A DNA stretch of 64,000 nucleotides from Onchidella celtica. Taxonomy: Eukaryota; Mollusca; Gastropoda; Systellommatophora; Onchidiidae. Numbering within the stretch: the first letter of the stretch is position 1; every line of letters begins with the position of its first letter. Below the pieces are notes generated by a model. It saw only the letters and a program-made list of their open reading frames with translations. It was not told the origin of the DNA and did not search any database. The stretch lies in contig OZ007569.1 in NCBI GenBank assembly GCA_963931925.1, forward strand, positions 70,184,920-70,248,919, written 5' to 3'. The translations under genes and the position numbers were made by a program. Shown one piece after another: positions 46,476 to 59,050 of the stretch.

Positions 46476-47426
46476 CCATGAAAATGATCGAGAGAAGAGG
46501 GAGCAAGGAAAGAGAATTGAATCACAAGGTTACTCTGGATGGGAGAAAGTGGAGAACATGGAAAACTGGGAAAGAAGAAGGATTGATTGCATGACAGGGA
46601 AGAGGGAAGAAAAGAAAGGGGAAGGTGGCTGATGACGAAATGATGACAGTGCCAGGCTAATCAATAGATCTGCCTTGTTTAGAGATGATGTTTTTTACCG
46701 GTTTCACATATCTCCTGTGCAGATGAACGTTCGGATCAGATGTGGAGGAGGATGCTCGAGCATTACCGTGGATTCTTGGCAAATCCGTCAGACACTTGAG
46801 GGCGCGAAGGATTTTGTAGACAAGAAATTCTATGCTTGCCGTAAAACCTCTTGATGTTGACTGGTTCTTTATCGGTCCTCCTCGTTTTTCCGTTCTTACT
46901 CTCGCCCAAGCTTTTCTTTTCTTACTCATTTTCTTGTCTTTTTGTTTTTATGTAATATTAATTTTAATCATATTTTTCTGCGTGGCTTCCGAGAGCAAAT
47001 TTCTGGCCTATTGACGGTCAGCCTTGGCGCTGCTCTGCGACATGAAGGAAAGGAACGAAAGTAAAATACAGGCAGACAGGAGAGAGAGACAGACAAGAGA
47101 AGGACAGTGGACAGACAGACAAACATTATTTGTTTTAGTGTCCTTAAAGACACGTGCAGACTAATTCGTGTTACGTGGATAACTTAGTTTGCGTCGAAAG
47201 GGTTATTCTGTTGTTGTTGATGATGATGATGTTGTGGTTGATAATGATGGTGTTGTTGTTGTTGTTTGAAGATTATTAAGTTTGTGTATAGAATGTAAAT
47301 GACAATCAAACATGGATGTTGATACTTAATCCCTTCTAGTGGGCGTGTCACATATCTTGGTACGAGTGTTTAAAAGGATTACAGTACAGCAGTTTAAAAA
47401 CCACAAGAGAAGGAAGATGAAATCCA
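46476..47426. other. Noncoding stretch, no gene seen
   Basis: TTG/GAT-rich patch at 47207-47268. No gene. Confidence 0.5.
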
Positions 47427-47434
47427 TTTTAATA
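47427..47434. other. 8-bp target-site duplication, left
   Basis: TTTTAATA, repeated exactly at 47613-47620. Confidence 0.75.
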
Positions 47435-47612
47435 TGGAAGCGCACATCCGTACAGCATGTTGTGCACACAATTCGGTGACGTAGAACACACAATGTGAAT
47501 TAATCCTCTTCATTCATCGAAGAGTGCTTACATTTTAGACCAATCAGGTAGAGCTACCCCAGCCCACGTCATCGAATTGTGTGCACAACATGTTGTACGG
47601 ATATGCCCTTCG
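47435..47612. mobile_element. Nonautonomous TIR DNA element, family T8, 178-bp copy
   Basis: Left TGGAAGCGCACATCCGTACA..ATGTTGTGCACACAATTCGG..TGACGT and inverted right CGAAGGGCATATCCGTACAA..ATGTTGTGCACACAATTCGA..TGACGT form inverted repeats of about 48 bases, flanked by the 8-bp duplication TTTTAATA. Terminal and subterminal sequence is shared with 9217-9630. The central 70 bases (..CATTCATCGAAGAGTGC..) are private. The near-total TIR content means it can fold into one long hairpin. Confidence 0.85.
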
Positions 47613-47620
47613 TTTTAATA
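47613..47620. other. 8-bp target-site duplication, right
   Basis: TTTTAATA, identical to 47427-47434. Confidence 0.75.
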
Positions 47621-48474
47621 AAGCATTACCCTCACCCACGCCACATTTGCAGAAAACTAACTTACAACCCAAAGCCAGCGATGTCGTCAAAGTTTTGCAG
47701 AAAGTGTGGGCCCAATGAGCGAGGGGGAAAGACAGAAGAAAACTGGCGTTTTTTGAGACCTCCTTGCTAAATTTCACTTCTATCTGGGGTTTTGAGAGGA
47801 GGGGAACCATTGTGCTATGACATGACCTGCCAGTTGCCGGCCACACATCTAAGAGGATTGGGTTTGATAAATGTCGAAACGATCTCACGGAGGCATGGAA
47901 ATATGATAGGATTTTTCCATGTTGGGGAAAACAGAGATTGTTTTGAATATCGCCTGGTGCGAAGGTTCTTAGCCAGTGGGCCCGAAAAGGAAGAAACAGA
48001 GAAGGTGGGGTTTGTGCAGACGAAACTTGATTAACGGGTGAGGAGATTGGATGAAAATCTGTGTCGGCGTGCAGTTTTTGTTGTCTGAGTAGGGGATACG
48101 TGATTTTGTATCCAATTCCTGAAGGGTTTTGTGAATGTGAAGATTATGAGAACCGTGGACCTGAAGCTTTCGATCATTAGCTGTAGTGAAGGAAGGACAG
48201 AGTCGATACTGGAACATTGATTGTCCGTATTTCTGCCAATGTGATTACATTTCTAATCGGATTGATTTTTGTTGTTACAATCGATATAGGCGAGGATAGG
48301 ACGCAGGCAATGAACCTTGACAGCGTATGTGATGTTTTAGACATTGGATGTGGGAGGGGGAAATGTGGTGAACTGGGAAGAGGGCATCGAGTAAGCAGTG
48401 AATTCGATACGAACCCTGGAGATTGAGTGGCATCTCTTTTTCAATTATGATTCATTGTCCTGTCAGATACCATC
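47621..48474. other. Noncoding stretch, no gene seen
   Basis: Two overlapping frames (47579-47770, 47792-48034) have mixed composition, no motif. No repeat seen. Confidence 0.45.
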
Positions 48475-49130
<656 letters not shown>

Positions 49131-51195
49131 CTGATGTCTGTCCCTGCTTGACTGTCTGTTGGTCTGTCTGTAGGTCCGTTTGGCCGTCCTTCTTATCATC
49201 CACGCATTCTTCGTCCCATCCCGCCCTTCTGCCCGCCAGTCCGCCCGTCCGCCTACCGGTTTAGCGTAAGACAATAATGTCAGAGCTCGGACCTTGATGT
49301 TTGGGATAATTCGTGTGAGGTGTCTGTCTGTAGAGTAAACATTTGTAACTCTTTTTAAACCTAAGTTATATTTCCTGCCTTACTACGAAAGTACAGGTCT
49401 ATCTATTTGCCTGTGATAGAAAAAAAATACACAACTAAGCAGGTAAATGAAGAAACGTACAAGGAGCAAAAAAGGAAAACTACCCACTTGTGTAGGATTA
49501 CAAAAGACATGACATGTTTACTACCAAACAAAGAACTACGTAAAATTTACCTTAAGACAACATTTTTCTGTATATTCCAGTAAAAAAAAAAGAAAAAAAA
49601 AAACAGTTCCAGATTTTAAAACCAAATTTCTCCAGTTTACAAAGCAAAAAAAATGTGTTCAATTTGTCAGCCCAGTTTCGTGTGCAAATTTTGCTGTCAG
49701 AATTTAACGAAAGATACGCATAAAATGGTCACCTCCGAGTGACAAGGTTCTATCTCCACTTTTTAGCTGAACTGAGCTACACACTACACACTACACGCTA
49801 CACGCTACTTCTACGGGCCTTCTCCATTGTGTGTCAGAGTATCAAGCAGATTCTGTTTGTAATTTTTAAGTCTTAATTAAAAGAAAAAGAAAAAAAAAGC
49901 CGTAGTATCGAAAATCATGAGCACATGAAACGTCAACCATTAATCGCTCCACCAAAGTTGATGGAAGGGAGTCAGAACATCGTAATTCGGTGGGGACAAA
50001 GTGTTCACCATCACCTTTCATGCAACGTTTTGAGGTCTGGATGATTGAAAGTCAATGTTGGTCACGCGGATCAATTGAAACCAGATGGTCACTGTGACCC
50101 AGTCAAGGGGAGGGGGGATGTCTGAGTTGTCTTGTCAGGTTGGTGGTCTGGAGCCGCCAAGAGATTGATGTGCTGGCCAAGTAGGAAGTGAGATGAATGT
50201 CAGGGTAAATATGCTGGGGAACCACAGATCAGCCCTTCATTACTCACTTTGTATGGTGACCCGTCACAGAATAGTGGCGCAACTCATAATTTGGTGCTTG
50301 TAAAATCTGTGATATTGTTGGCGGTATCAGGGCCATTTTGAAAGTTCAGCGTTTCTTATAAGTGAAGTGCATTTTTTTTTTTCTGACAATTTGAATGGGT
50401 GAATTGCTGAGTGAGATCATAACTCAACGAGTGAATGAGTTGCAATTGAGGAAGTGAACATGAGTTAGTGAGTTGATGAAACGGGCGCGAACTTCTTTGG
50501 GTATATTTTTAAGAGAGAGAGAACGAAGGCACACTTGTATCACTACTTCATGTTGTTCAGTCCAGCAATGGTAAATTCTGCCGAGGGGTGTGCCAGTGGC
50601 TGTGAACAGTGAGTTACAAGAAATGAGACGTCCCAGAATTTGTTCAAGTTTCAAACTATTGTCATTCTGACATTGTTCTAGTTCTGGCTTGGCTAGTGAT
50701 AGTTGGATATTGCCAGGAACGAACCCAATTCAAATGCAGAAATTTGAATGTTGTTGGACAATTTCTTTCCACATGTTCATTTCTTCCGGTCAGTTTCTGT
50801 CTGTCCTTGTTCATTTCTTTCTCTGACAGTTTTCTTCTCGCCAAGTGTTCAGGATTTTTTGTTGTTGTTTTTTTTTTAACTTTTTGTTTTTCTGAACCCC
50901 TGAAAATCCCTGGCGGCAGAGACGAATGTGATTGCGCAACATATCGGTTTGATTGACCCAGATCTGAGATAATGAATGTCTTCCGTGTTCATTAGACTTT
51001 GGGTTAAAGTGACGGTGATTATCTCCTTGGTCTCAAGTAATCAAAGGGTTAAAAGAGGATCGGGCCCTGATGGATGATGCAGGAACCAGATCTGGTGACG
51101 CATACAAACGGGGAGAGTGAAGAACTGCCGAGTGTTGCAGAGGGTGTGGAATTGGGTTGTCTTTTTATTGGGCTGGACGTACTTTTTTCCCGGTT

Positions 51196-51197
<2 letters not shown>
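49131..51197. other. Noncoding stretch, no gene seen
   Basis: CTGTCTGT remnant to 49175, A-rich 49580-49610, tandem CTACACACTA/CTACACG units at 49778-49807. No gene. Confidence 0.5.
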
Positions 51198-51233
<36 letters not shown>

Positions 51234-51604
51234 GCGTCTCTCCATCCTTTTCCCTTTCTTTCTCTCTTTGTCTCTCTGTACGTTAGTTTCTCTCTTTCTT
51301 TCTGTTTCTCTCTTACTCTACCGTCTATCCCTGTCTCTATTTGTGAGTTTCTCTTTTTCTGTCTCTCTCTCTCTCTCTTGGCGTCTCTCCGCCCTCTCTC
51401 TTTTTTTCTCTCTTTGTCTCTCTGTGCCTTAGTTTCTCTCTTTCTCTCTGTTTCTCCCTTACTCTACCTTCTCTTCCTGTCTCTTTCTGTGAGTTTTTCT
51501 TTTTCTGTCTTTCTCTCTTTCTTTTTCTCCAGTGTCTTTTACTGCCTCTCTCTCTCCCACTCTCTTTTTCTGTATCTCTGTGCTCCCCTCTCCCAAATCT
51601 CTCT

Positions 51605-51686
<82 letters not shown>
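51198..51686. repeat. CT-rich array ending in (TC)n
   Basis: Polypyrimidine for about 490 bases; the last 75 (51610-51684) are almost pure TC. Within it a GGCGTCTCTCC..TTTCTCTCTTTGTCTCTCTGT block repeats at about 51233 and 51380, indicating a 147-bp duplication. Confidence 0.95.
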
Positions 51687-51688
<2 letters not shown>

Positions 51689-52719
51689 ATTGCCATTCTC
51701 TGTGTGCGAAAAGTGTACATTTTTAATAAAACTTCCAATGTACGAGTAGTTTATTTTAGTTTTAAAAAAGTTAACTTTCAGATGTGTCGTTAGATAAAGC
51801 ACGTCCATCACTCCATCTACCCGTCCATCTCTTATTTCAGAGGTTCATCTAGTAATGCAACTTTCCATCCGTATTCTCGACCATATGACCATCTAATAAC
51901 TCACCAAGAGCCCCAAAACACCCCCAGCTCCCCGTCCACGCACCCCCGGCCCAACTGATTAAACAAGTAGGCCATAATGACCAATTGTCGACCGAAGCAT
52001 TTGCCGTACGAATAGCATTTCATGCCCAGGTTGACAGCCACAGCATTTTGCCGTGTACGTAGACTGTTGTGTTTCCACTACATCACACCCGTGCCGACGC
52101 CGCACACAAATCAATCTCGCGCTCTGTTGACAGTCTATAGAACGAGCTCCAAATACGACGTTAGAACCGGCGGTCTTCAACATGGGAACACCAAAAACCC
52201 TCAGAGAGTGCTGGGCAAAATGTCGTTTTCATAAAATACCAGTGCTGATCTGTACATTAGTCAGTACATCTTTGTCGGATTGGCTAGTTGTCTGGCTACA
52301 CGACGGGTTGACTGGTTGGTTGGCTGGCGAATTGACTGGCGAATTGGCTGGATGGCAAGCTGACGGGTTGGTTGTTTGATTGGTTAGCTGATCGATTTGC
52401 TAATTAGCTAAAGATTGACCTGTTGGCTGGGCTGGAGACACTAGTTAGTTGGTTGGAAACGTTATCTTTGTTCGTTTTCATAATTATTGTCCTTATTGTC
52501 TATTGTTGTTGGCACAATGATCTGAGACTTCCAGTGCGATGTCATTCTTGGCTGCTTCAACATTTCGGGCACATCGTTTCGAAAAGGTGTAAATCGCCTT
52601 TCCTGATATTTTTTTTAGCGAAATGATTTGCTTTGAGCAGTTTGGGGAGAGAAAAGGTAGATTCACTATCTTATTTAGTTGTGGGTTCTTTCCACTGCTT
52701 TCCTATCACATCCAATGAA
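51687..52719. other. Noncoding stretch with TTGGCTGG-rich patch
   Basis: From 52275 to 52460 the plus strand is a degenerate GGTTGGCTGGCGAATTGACT-type repeat. No gene recognised. Confidence 0.5.
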
Positions 52720-52795
52720 GAATGATAATCGAACCTAAGGATCCACCCGTCCAGCCAGCATGAAGCTGCTTGAACTACCTTTCTAACCTGATTTC
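52720..52795 (-). repeat. tRNA-like sequence (tRNA pseudogene or SINE head)
   Basis: On the minus strand TAGTTCAAGC (A box, 52777-52768) and GGTTCGATTAT (B box, 52735-52725) begin 42 bases apart, and the intervening bases could form D and anticodon arms. Acceptor-stem pairing is poor and nothing like the 44528 SINE body follows, so a working tRNA is unlikely. Confidence 0.4.
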
Positions 52796-52875
52796 CTGAG
52801 TTATTTCACGAATTGGAAATATTTTCACCAGAAATCTCATCGCGTCATCTCCAGTGACGACCTTCTGTCACAGTG

Positions 52876-53391
52876 TCATGTATTTTTAGGGGGCTCAAGT
52901 GCCAAGAATGTTGAAAATTCGAAAACCGGTGTGTCAGGACCATCGGAAATAATCCACGTAGCGAGCAAGTCTCCATGACGGTCAAACAGTTTCAATGATC
53001 GTTTGACACCAGCCATCGATTTCCAATGAGCACCGGAGGCTTCAAAAGCCATGGCAAGATGAGGGGCAAGAGGGGGGGGGGCGGGGATGGGGGACGATTC
53101 GTAAGGGGGCTGGGGGTGATTGTGGGATGTGAAAATGTCGTGGGCAACAATTGATTCTATAGAGGTAGATGTCCATCTGGTTTGGTTTTGTTTTGCATCG
53201 CTCAGTGGTGACCAAAATCCCAGAGATGAGGACTTGTGACTGTGAGTAGAGCAAATCCAACTTGTAGCCATGCAAAGTACAACCAAATACAATTCTGTTC
53301 CTTCTGTAAAATAAAATGAATTTAGTTTTGGAGAACTTAAGCCAGAGACATTTGTTAAAGCAATTTTTAACTCTACGGCACATCCTGCCAT
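52876..53391 (-). CDS. 171-codon open frame, hypothetical
   Basis: The longest frame in the window not made of simple repeats. It starts at an ATG in a favourable context (CAAAATGG), has a hydrophobic stretch TELYLVVLCMATSWICS (residues about 32-48) that could be a signal anchor, a Pro-rich middle (about 105-118, over a plus-strand G run at 53074-53082), and a protein-like C terminus GVKRSLKLFDRHGDLLATWI then ISDGPDTPVFEF. I recognise no family. No clear splice sites or poly(A) signal were found. It may be an exon, a pseudogene or chance; the C-terminal 45 residues are the more convincing part. Confidence 0.28.
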   Translation of the reverse strand: MAGCAVELKIALTNVSGLSSPKLNSFYFTEGTELYLVVLCMATSWICSTHSHKSSSLGFWSPLSDAKQNQTRWTSTSIESIVAHDIFTSHNHPQPPYESSPIPAPPPLAPHLAMAFEASGAHWKSMAGVKRSLKLFDRHGDLLATWIISDGPDTPVFEFSTFLALEPPKNT

Positions 53392-56300
53392 TTTGCTTTA
53401 CATTTTTCGTGTTTTTGAATGGAATTAAGAGCCTCTGCAGTAAATATTAATTTGCTGAGATATTTTTAGAATGGTTCATTGCTCTACTTTTGTTGGAGCA
53501 ACGTTTTTAGAGAAGTCCTTGTCTAACGACTGCATGTCATTCCCATATGTTGCCATAGTTTAGGACTATTTAGATTTGGATAGAAGTTTGCGGTTTGTGT
53601 AGTTCAAACGTGACATTATTGTGTTAACATGGAGCAACAAGAGAGGTAGAAGTTTTTCAGATGGATATATAATTAAGTTTGTTTAATTTGTATAAAAATA
53701 CATGTCATTGTTCTGACTGTTTAAAAAAGCCATTTTGACAGTTTCTCCTTCATAATTCCACGCTTGACGATATCACAAATCGCCTTTGGGTGTAATATAT
53801 TAATAATTAAAGTAATAATAACTTTCATTGATAATTTTACGTCAATACTTCATTGGATAATTACCTGGGTCACACGTCACTAGTAAACTCTAGGGCAACA
53901 ATGTGAGCAAACTGAAACATGTTTTCCAGTAACGGATTAAATCAAAATTGAGGGTGCACATCGATGAAACACCGTATTTGTGCAAACTACAAGTGTATAG
54001 ACAATGTTCCAGTAAAAAAACAAAAAAACTCCAAGATTTTTTTTACACAGTGTTTTTCAGGGCGGAGTTTCCATTGTTTTGTTTTTTTTCAGAGAATTTT
54101 TTTTACGAGGATCGGGTTTTGGCGGGGGCGATTTTAGTCAATAGGATGATCAGAAAAGGTCTCTCAAAATTTAAGAATCGTGTTTGTTTTTTATTATAAT
54201 TTTATTGTAACTTTTCATGTAAGTGATAATTTCGTGACCCATACTTTCCCCAGCAAACGTGATTATTCGTTTAAGAATGTAGAGGCTGTTAAGAATTTTG
54301 CCAAATATGGTCTTTACAGCTTCCATAGCTTAGGACCTCAATATGTCTAAATCGGACCCTGTCTTGCACACATAAAAGCTCCTCTGATGAAGTTCTAAAT
54401 GACGACAATTTGCCATGATGAGGGGCGTTATTACGTCGTCGGCCATAGTGCGTGCGGCTGGATTCTCAGTTGTGGAAGATTAAACATGTGGGAAAGTTGT
54501 CAATAGAGCTTGAGTAACTGTGACGTCATGCAGGGAGCTCTTCTCCCTCTGCGGACCTAAAATGGCATTAACAGTCTGAAAGGAAATTGGTCTCTATAAC
54601 CTTCTGAATATTGATTGTAACATTATGCCCACACTTACCCATTTTGAGGCATCAGTAGAGCTTTTGTTTTATTTCGTTTGAAACATTTCCAGTGAAAATG
54701 ATATGTGCATACATTTTTCATTTCTATTGTAAACCACTTATGGTATGCCATATCGTCCCGTTCATGTTAGAACAAAGAGAACTATCATCAGTCAAGCGTA
54801 CAGGGCGCTTATACGGCCGTTTATGAGTTGAGGCGCCGCAATATTCAAATTCAAAATTCAAGCTCGCGTCATGCAGCCTTTTCTGTGCCGAGTAGGGTTT
54901 TTTTTCCCTCGGTCTGTCAGTCTATCTGTGTGTCTGCCTCTATGACTGTCTGTCTATGTTCTCTCTGGTCTAGTGGTTTGCAAGTTTATCTGTCTTGACA
55001 CTTGCTCTACACCTGATACATGATGTGTCCGAAACTGTTTGTTGACCTTTGTCTTGACAAAAACACTAAATATTTTTGTTCTTAAACCACACACACACAC
55101 ACGTACACACGCGCACACACACATAATATATACACGTACACACACACAATAATCCATGTTACCCCCACCCTGAATATTGAACAAATTGTGAAACTCTTTG
55201 CTTATGAAATGTAATGAAGATTGACGAGTAACAAGCTGGTTAATGGTTGTAGAACTAGGATTATAACGATGTTGATGGAGGTGATAACATCAGCAATGAT
55301 GTGTTGTATGTCAAAAAAAAAAACTAATACTTTCGTTGACATGCGTCATTTTTCCTGAAACTGGAAAGAGAGGAAGTAGCGACAGTTACAGCAACAACAA
55401 TTATCTACGGCGCCACTCGGGGCACACAAAAACACTGATCAATGCTCAGTAGGAGACATACATTTAGCCCGGGAAAGGACGACAGGAGAAAAAATGTGAA
55501 CGGAACAGTAGGGACACTATCGATTTGTGTTCTGGACTTTGAGTCGCCCCGTGTGTGCCGAGCCGTAACCCATACTAGATTAACGTGGACAGAGAACGGC
55601 TGACGTTCAGATAGTTAGAATCCCAAGGTAGACATAGACAGATGCCTTAGCAATACTCACCGGAACAAAAAGTAATGGTTTGACCGACTTTTACTTTAGT
55701 CGATGAAAATATACTATTATAAACAATCATGTGTTTGGCACTTTTAATCCGCGCAGAAACGAAAAGGTGGTGTGTCTGTGTGTGCGTGTTTGTGTGTGTG
55801 CGTGCGCACGGGCGCCTGTGTTTGTTGATGCGATTACGGTCTTCGTTACATTTGGAATTGAGATCATCTTTTTCTTCCCATTTTTATATACACAAGATTT
55901 TGTTTCTAAGACAAGGCTGGGAAGATCGGTAGTTATAAACCTACGACCGCCATTTTTGTTTAAAAAAAACAACAACATAATAAACTGGTTCTAATGGAGT
56001 AGATTCAGCTTCACAAATTCAACTTTTCTTTTTTTTTAATCTGGCGATTTGGAATTGGCTGCGCTCTCGGACCACGAGCTGAGTTTGAGTTTGGAGAAAG
56101 CACCTGGACCCGGTACCGGCCACATTGTGCTTGGAAAAAGGAAGACGGTAGACAAAATAGAACAGAATGATTATACAGAAGGAGATCCTACCAGAAGAGA
56201 GAGTGCAATTTTCTAATTATGGGAACACGGAGTCATAAACTTGACATCACACGGAGTAAAAGAATGATTTTAACAACAGTAATTAAGTGGCCATTGGTTG

Positions 56301-56406
56301 AAGAACAGAGATATGCAGGTTACTTGGGAAACAGCTGGACCTGTAAATATGGAGGCAAACAGATAGGTAGGGACCCAAAGGAAAGGAATGAAGTGTACGT
56401 CAGAGA
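53392..56406. other. Noncoding stretch, no gene seen
   Basis: About 3 kb; (CA)n at 55085-55147, (TG)n/(GTGC) at 55769-55805. No gene recognised. Confidence 0.5.
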
Positions 56407-56640
56407 TAGGATGAAAATGAAGTTATTATGTCGGGAGATGGGATAAAAATGAAATATAGTGTCGGGGATTGGTTGGAAATGAATTATAACTCTGAGATGG
56501 GATGAAAATGAAGTATATGTCGCAGATAGGATGAAAATGAAGTATATGGCGGGGATAGGATGAAAATGAAGTATATGGCGGGGATAGGATGAAAATGGAG
56601 TATAATTTATGTTGGAGATAGGATGGAAATGAAGCATATG
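56407..56640. repeat. 29-bp minisatellite
   Basis: Unit AAAATGAAGTATATGGCGGG plus GATAGGATG; about eight units, the two central ones identical, outer ones increasingly diverged and of variable length. Confidence 0.9.
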
Positions 56641-57482
56641 AGCCAAGAAGCAACACTCTGAACAAGAAGGGAAGACGCCGTGAATCAGCTGACCAACTAA
56701 TGAATGAGACCAAAGAAAAAGATTTGAGACGTCAGTTTGAGTTCGGAGAAAACAGATCCTCATGACAACGGCCGTATTGTGCCAGGGAAAAGTAGACGAT
56801 AGACCATTATATAACAGGATGAGAGGACAGGAGGAGGCAGAGGTGGGGAAGAATAAGAAAAGATGAGGAGAAGTAGAAAGGTCAACGTCCACTTGTAATG
56901 TTTCTGATTGGATTTACTATTGCCCAGTCTATAGATGGTACATTCACATACGCTGCTGATACCACTGAAGCTGCATTTTGTGCTAAGCCGGTTAGGAGTC
57001 GCTTGAGGTGACCCGCACCGGCAAAATATGGTTTATCTGACTACGTAGTACTTAGTTCGACAATCGACATGCGCCAAACTATTGCTAGTCGCAGTCAGAT
57101 TAGAAAGAAAGAAATGTGCATTATATCAGTAAGAGTTAAACCCGCATGCGCCTGTTGTTTTTATTGTTATCGCTATTTATTGTTATTTTATGGGTTATTA
57201 TTATAACTTTTCAAAATTGTTCTTATCATCCTTTTCAACATCATTGCCTTTGTAACAGAAATAGATCTAGTATTGTTCTTATTGTTATTGTAATGCTTGT
57301 TGTCTGGAGCAATAGCTAAGCTTTCTTTATCGTCGTTATTATCTCCTTATTCTGCATAATGTTCCATTCATTAAATATATCAAAAGAGCCCGGCACTTCA
57401 ATGCACTGAAAGAACAAAGTACAGAAAGTAAATAGTAACGTAATCAAGGAGAAAACCAAGCTGATTTTAATTATTGACTTAT
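56641..57482. other. Noncoding stretch, no gene seen
   Basis: TTATTG-rich patch 57160-57300. No gene. Confidence 0.5.
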
Positions 57483-57700
57483 ACCCGAGGCACTGGATAC
57501 CGAGGCGGATCAATTCGTCATAATCCGTCCGTCGACTTGCGCGTGTATCATCCATGACAACAGTACAACAATTTGCACCACACTCTTTCATAACTGAACG
57601 AAAAAGAGTAGTATTCGCCGAATTTGTAAGCGCGCAATTTGTGGACATGTAGTGGGAGAAGGAATGGTCTAGGTATTCTGTGTCTCGGCTTAGCGTTTGA
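57483..57700 (-). repeat. Dispersed repeat family R1, copy C
   Basis: Matches copies A and B: ACCCGAG.., TATCATCCATGACAACA.., CACTCTTTCATAACTGAACG.., GCGCAATTTGTGGACAT.., TATTCTGTGTCTCGG. It lacks the AGAGCTCT segment present in A and B. Confidence 0.7.
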
Positions 57701-58862
57701 TCCGAGATCGCAAATAAAGCACCCTGGCTAGTCCGTTGACAGCCTCGCCCGGCTTTTCTGTCATTAATTCTGTTGGGGGGTCAAGACCCGCTTCATCCAA
57801 AATGCTCCTGCATCATCAGTCTGAACCAATGAAAAGAGCCAATAAACGATGATTTTTACTAGCAATCACAGTACCTTTATAACGTCATATGTGTATAGTA
57901 GCAGCCAATTAGCCGTGCCATTTTAGCCCCTCCCACACTTTTTTTTCTTTCGTATATTATATAACATGAGCAAATCTACGTAGGCATTATAAGATGAGCA
58001 GAAAATAAGTTTTGCTTTTCATTCTACAAAAGGCGCCCGGTGGTTGCCTGGCAGCGCTGTTAAGTAACGATGAGGTCAAACTGACAGTACGATGATAATG
58101 TCACATTCTGCCGTGTATGAATTTCAAAGTTCAGCAGGCATTCCAACATTGCTTTGGATCTTTGGACGGGCAACCATTTGAAAATGTTTTCTAGTTGTCG
58201 TTACTATTATAGGTCGAATGCTGGTTTAACTTGTCCAACGATAAGGGTTTAGGTTTATTGGTGATGTTTGTATGGTTTTCCAAATGGTAAATTTCGGGAA
58301 GTTTGGCACTAAACTGTCAAAAATGGCGCCAGTGTTTAGTCATACTTATTATATGCCACGAAAAGCCCTGATAGTTGGTTTGATGTAGCAGCACGCAACA
58401 GAACCATGTCTTGTTTGCAACTACCGCCTTCCCGTATGATCTATGTGGATGTGTCCTGGTGGTGACTTGTATTTCAATCCTCTGCGACATTATCCTGTCT
58501 GCCTTTTTTACTTCTGACCTATACTAGTCCGGATGTTCTGTACTGTGTAGCAAGAAAGAAGAAAAATAAAACGTTTACAAAGTCCATGTGGAAAAACAAG
58601 AAGAAAACTTGACGTGTCGAGAGAACTAAGACAAACTTTAAGACAATATAAATATTCAATCTCTGGAATCTTCTTCTGGCTGACATTGTACAAAAAAACG
58701 AAGATAAAGTGTGGAGCTGCTGTGGACAGTGGACGTTCCTATGTCGTGTAGTATTGTGTGCTGGTGTTAGAATTGTTGTGAAACAACTTTATTTAGTGTC
58801 TCTGGCATTGTTAATAAAAGAAAAGATGCGTGTGGCCAAACTGGTCGATTTTTAAAAACAAA
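57701..58862. other. Noncoding stretch, no gene seen
   Basis: No recognisable feature. Confidence 0.5.
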
Positions 58863-59050
58863 TGGGCTATCTCAAGATTTTTCAAATTTGGATTTGATTG
58901 TGTACGTCAAAAGTTGGCGTTTGCCCTGCCTTTCAGAAAATTAATGTTTGTTTCCAATCTCTGGTTATATTAGGTGGGCTATCTCACGATTTTCCAAATT
59001 TGGAATTTCATTGTGTACTGCGTCAAACGTGGGCGTTGTCCTACCTTTGT
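58863..59050 (+). repeat. 112-bp direct tandem duplication
   Basis: TGGGCTATCTCAAGATTTTT..CAAATTTGGA..TTGTGTACGTCAAA..TGGGCGT at 58863-58936 recurs with few changes at 58975-59050. The offset is 112 bases; the 38 bases between have diverged. Confidence 0.8.

Noticed and set aside
51117-51749. 210-codon plus frame with hydrophobic Leu/Ser/Phe content
   Set aside because: CT array read-through, not a membrane protein.
56320-56892. 190-codon Phe/His/Ile/Pro frame on the minus strand
   Set aside because: Its middle is the 29-bp minisatellite; the ends have no motif.
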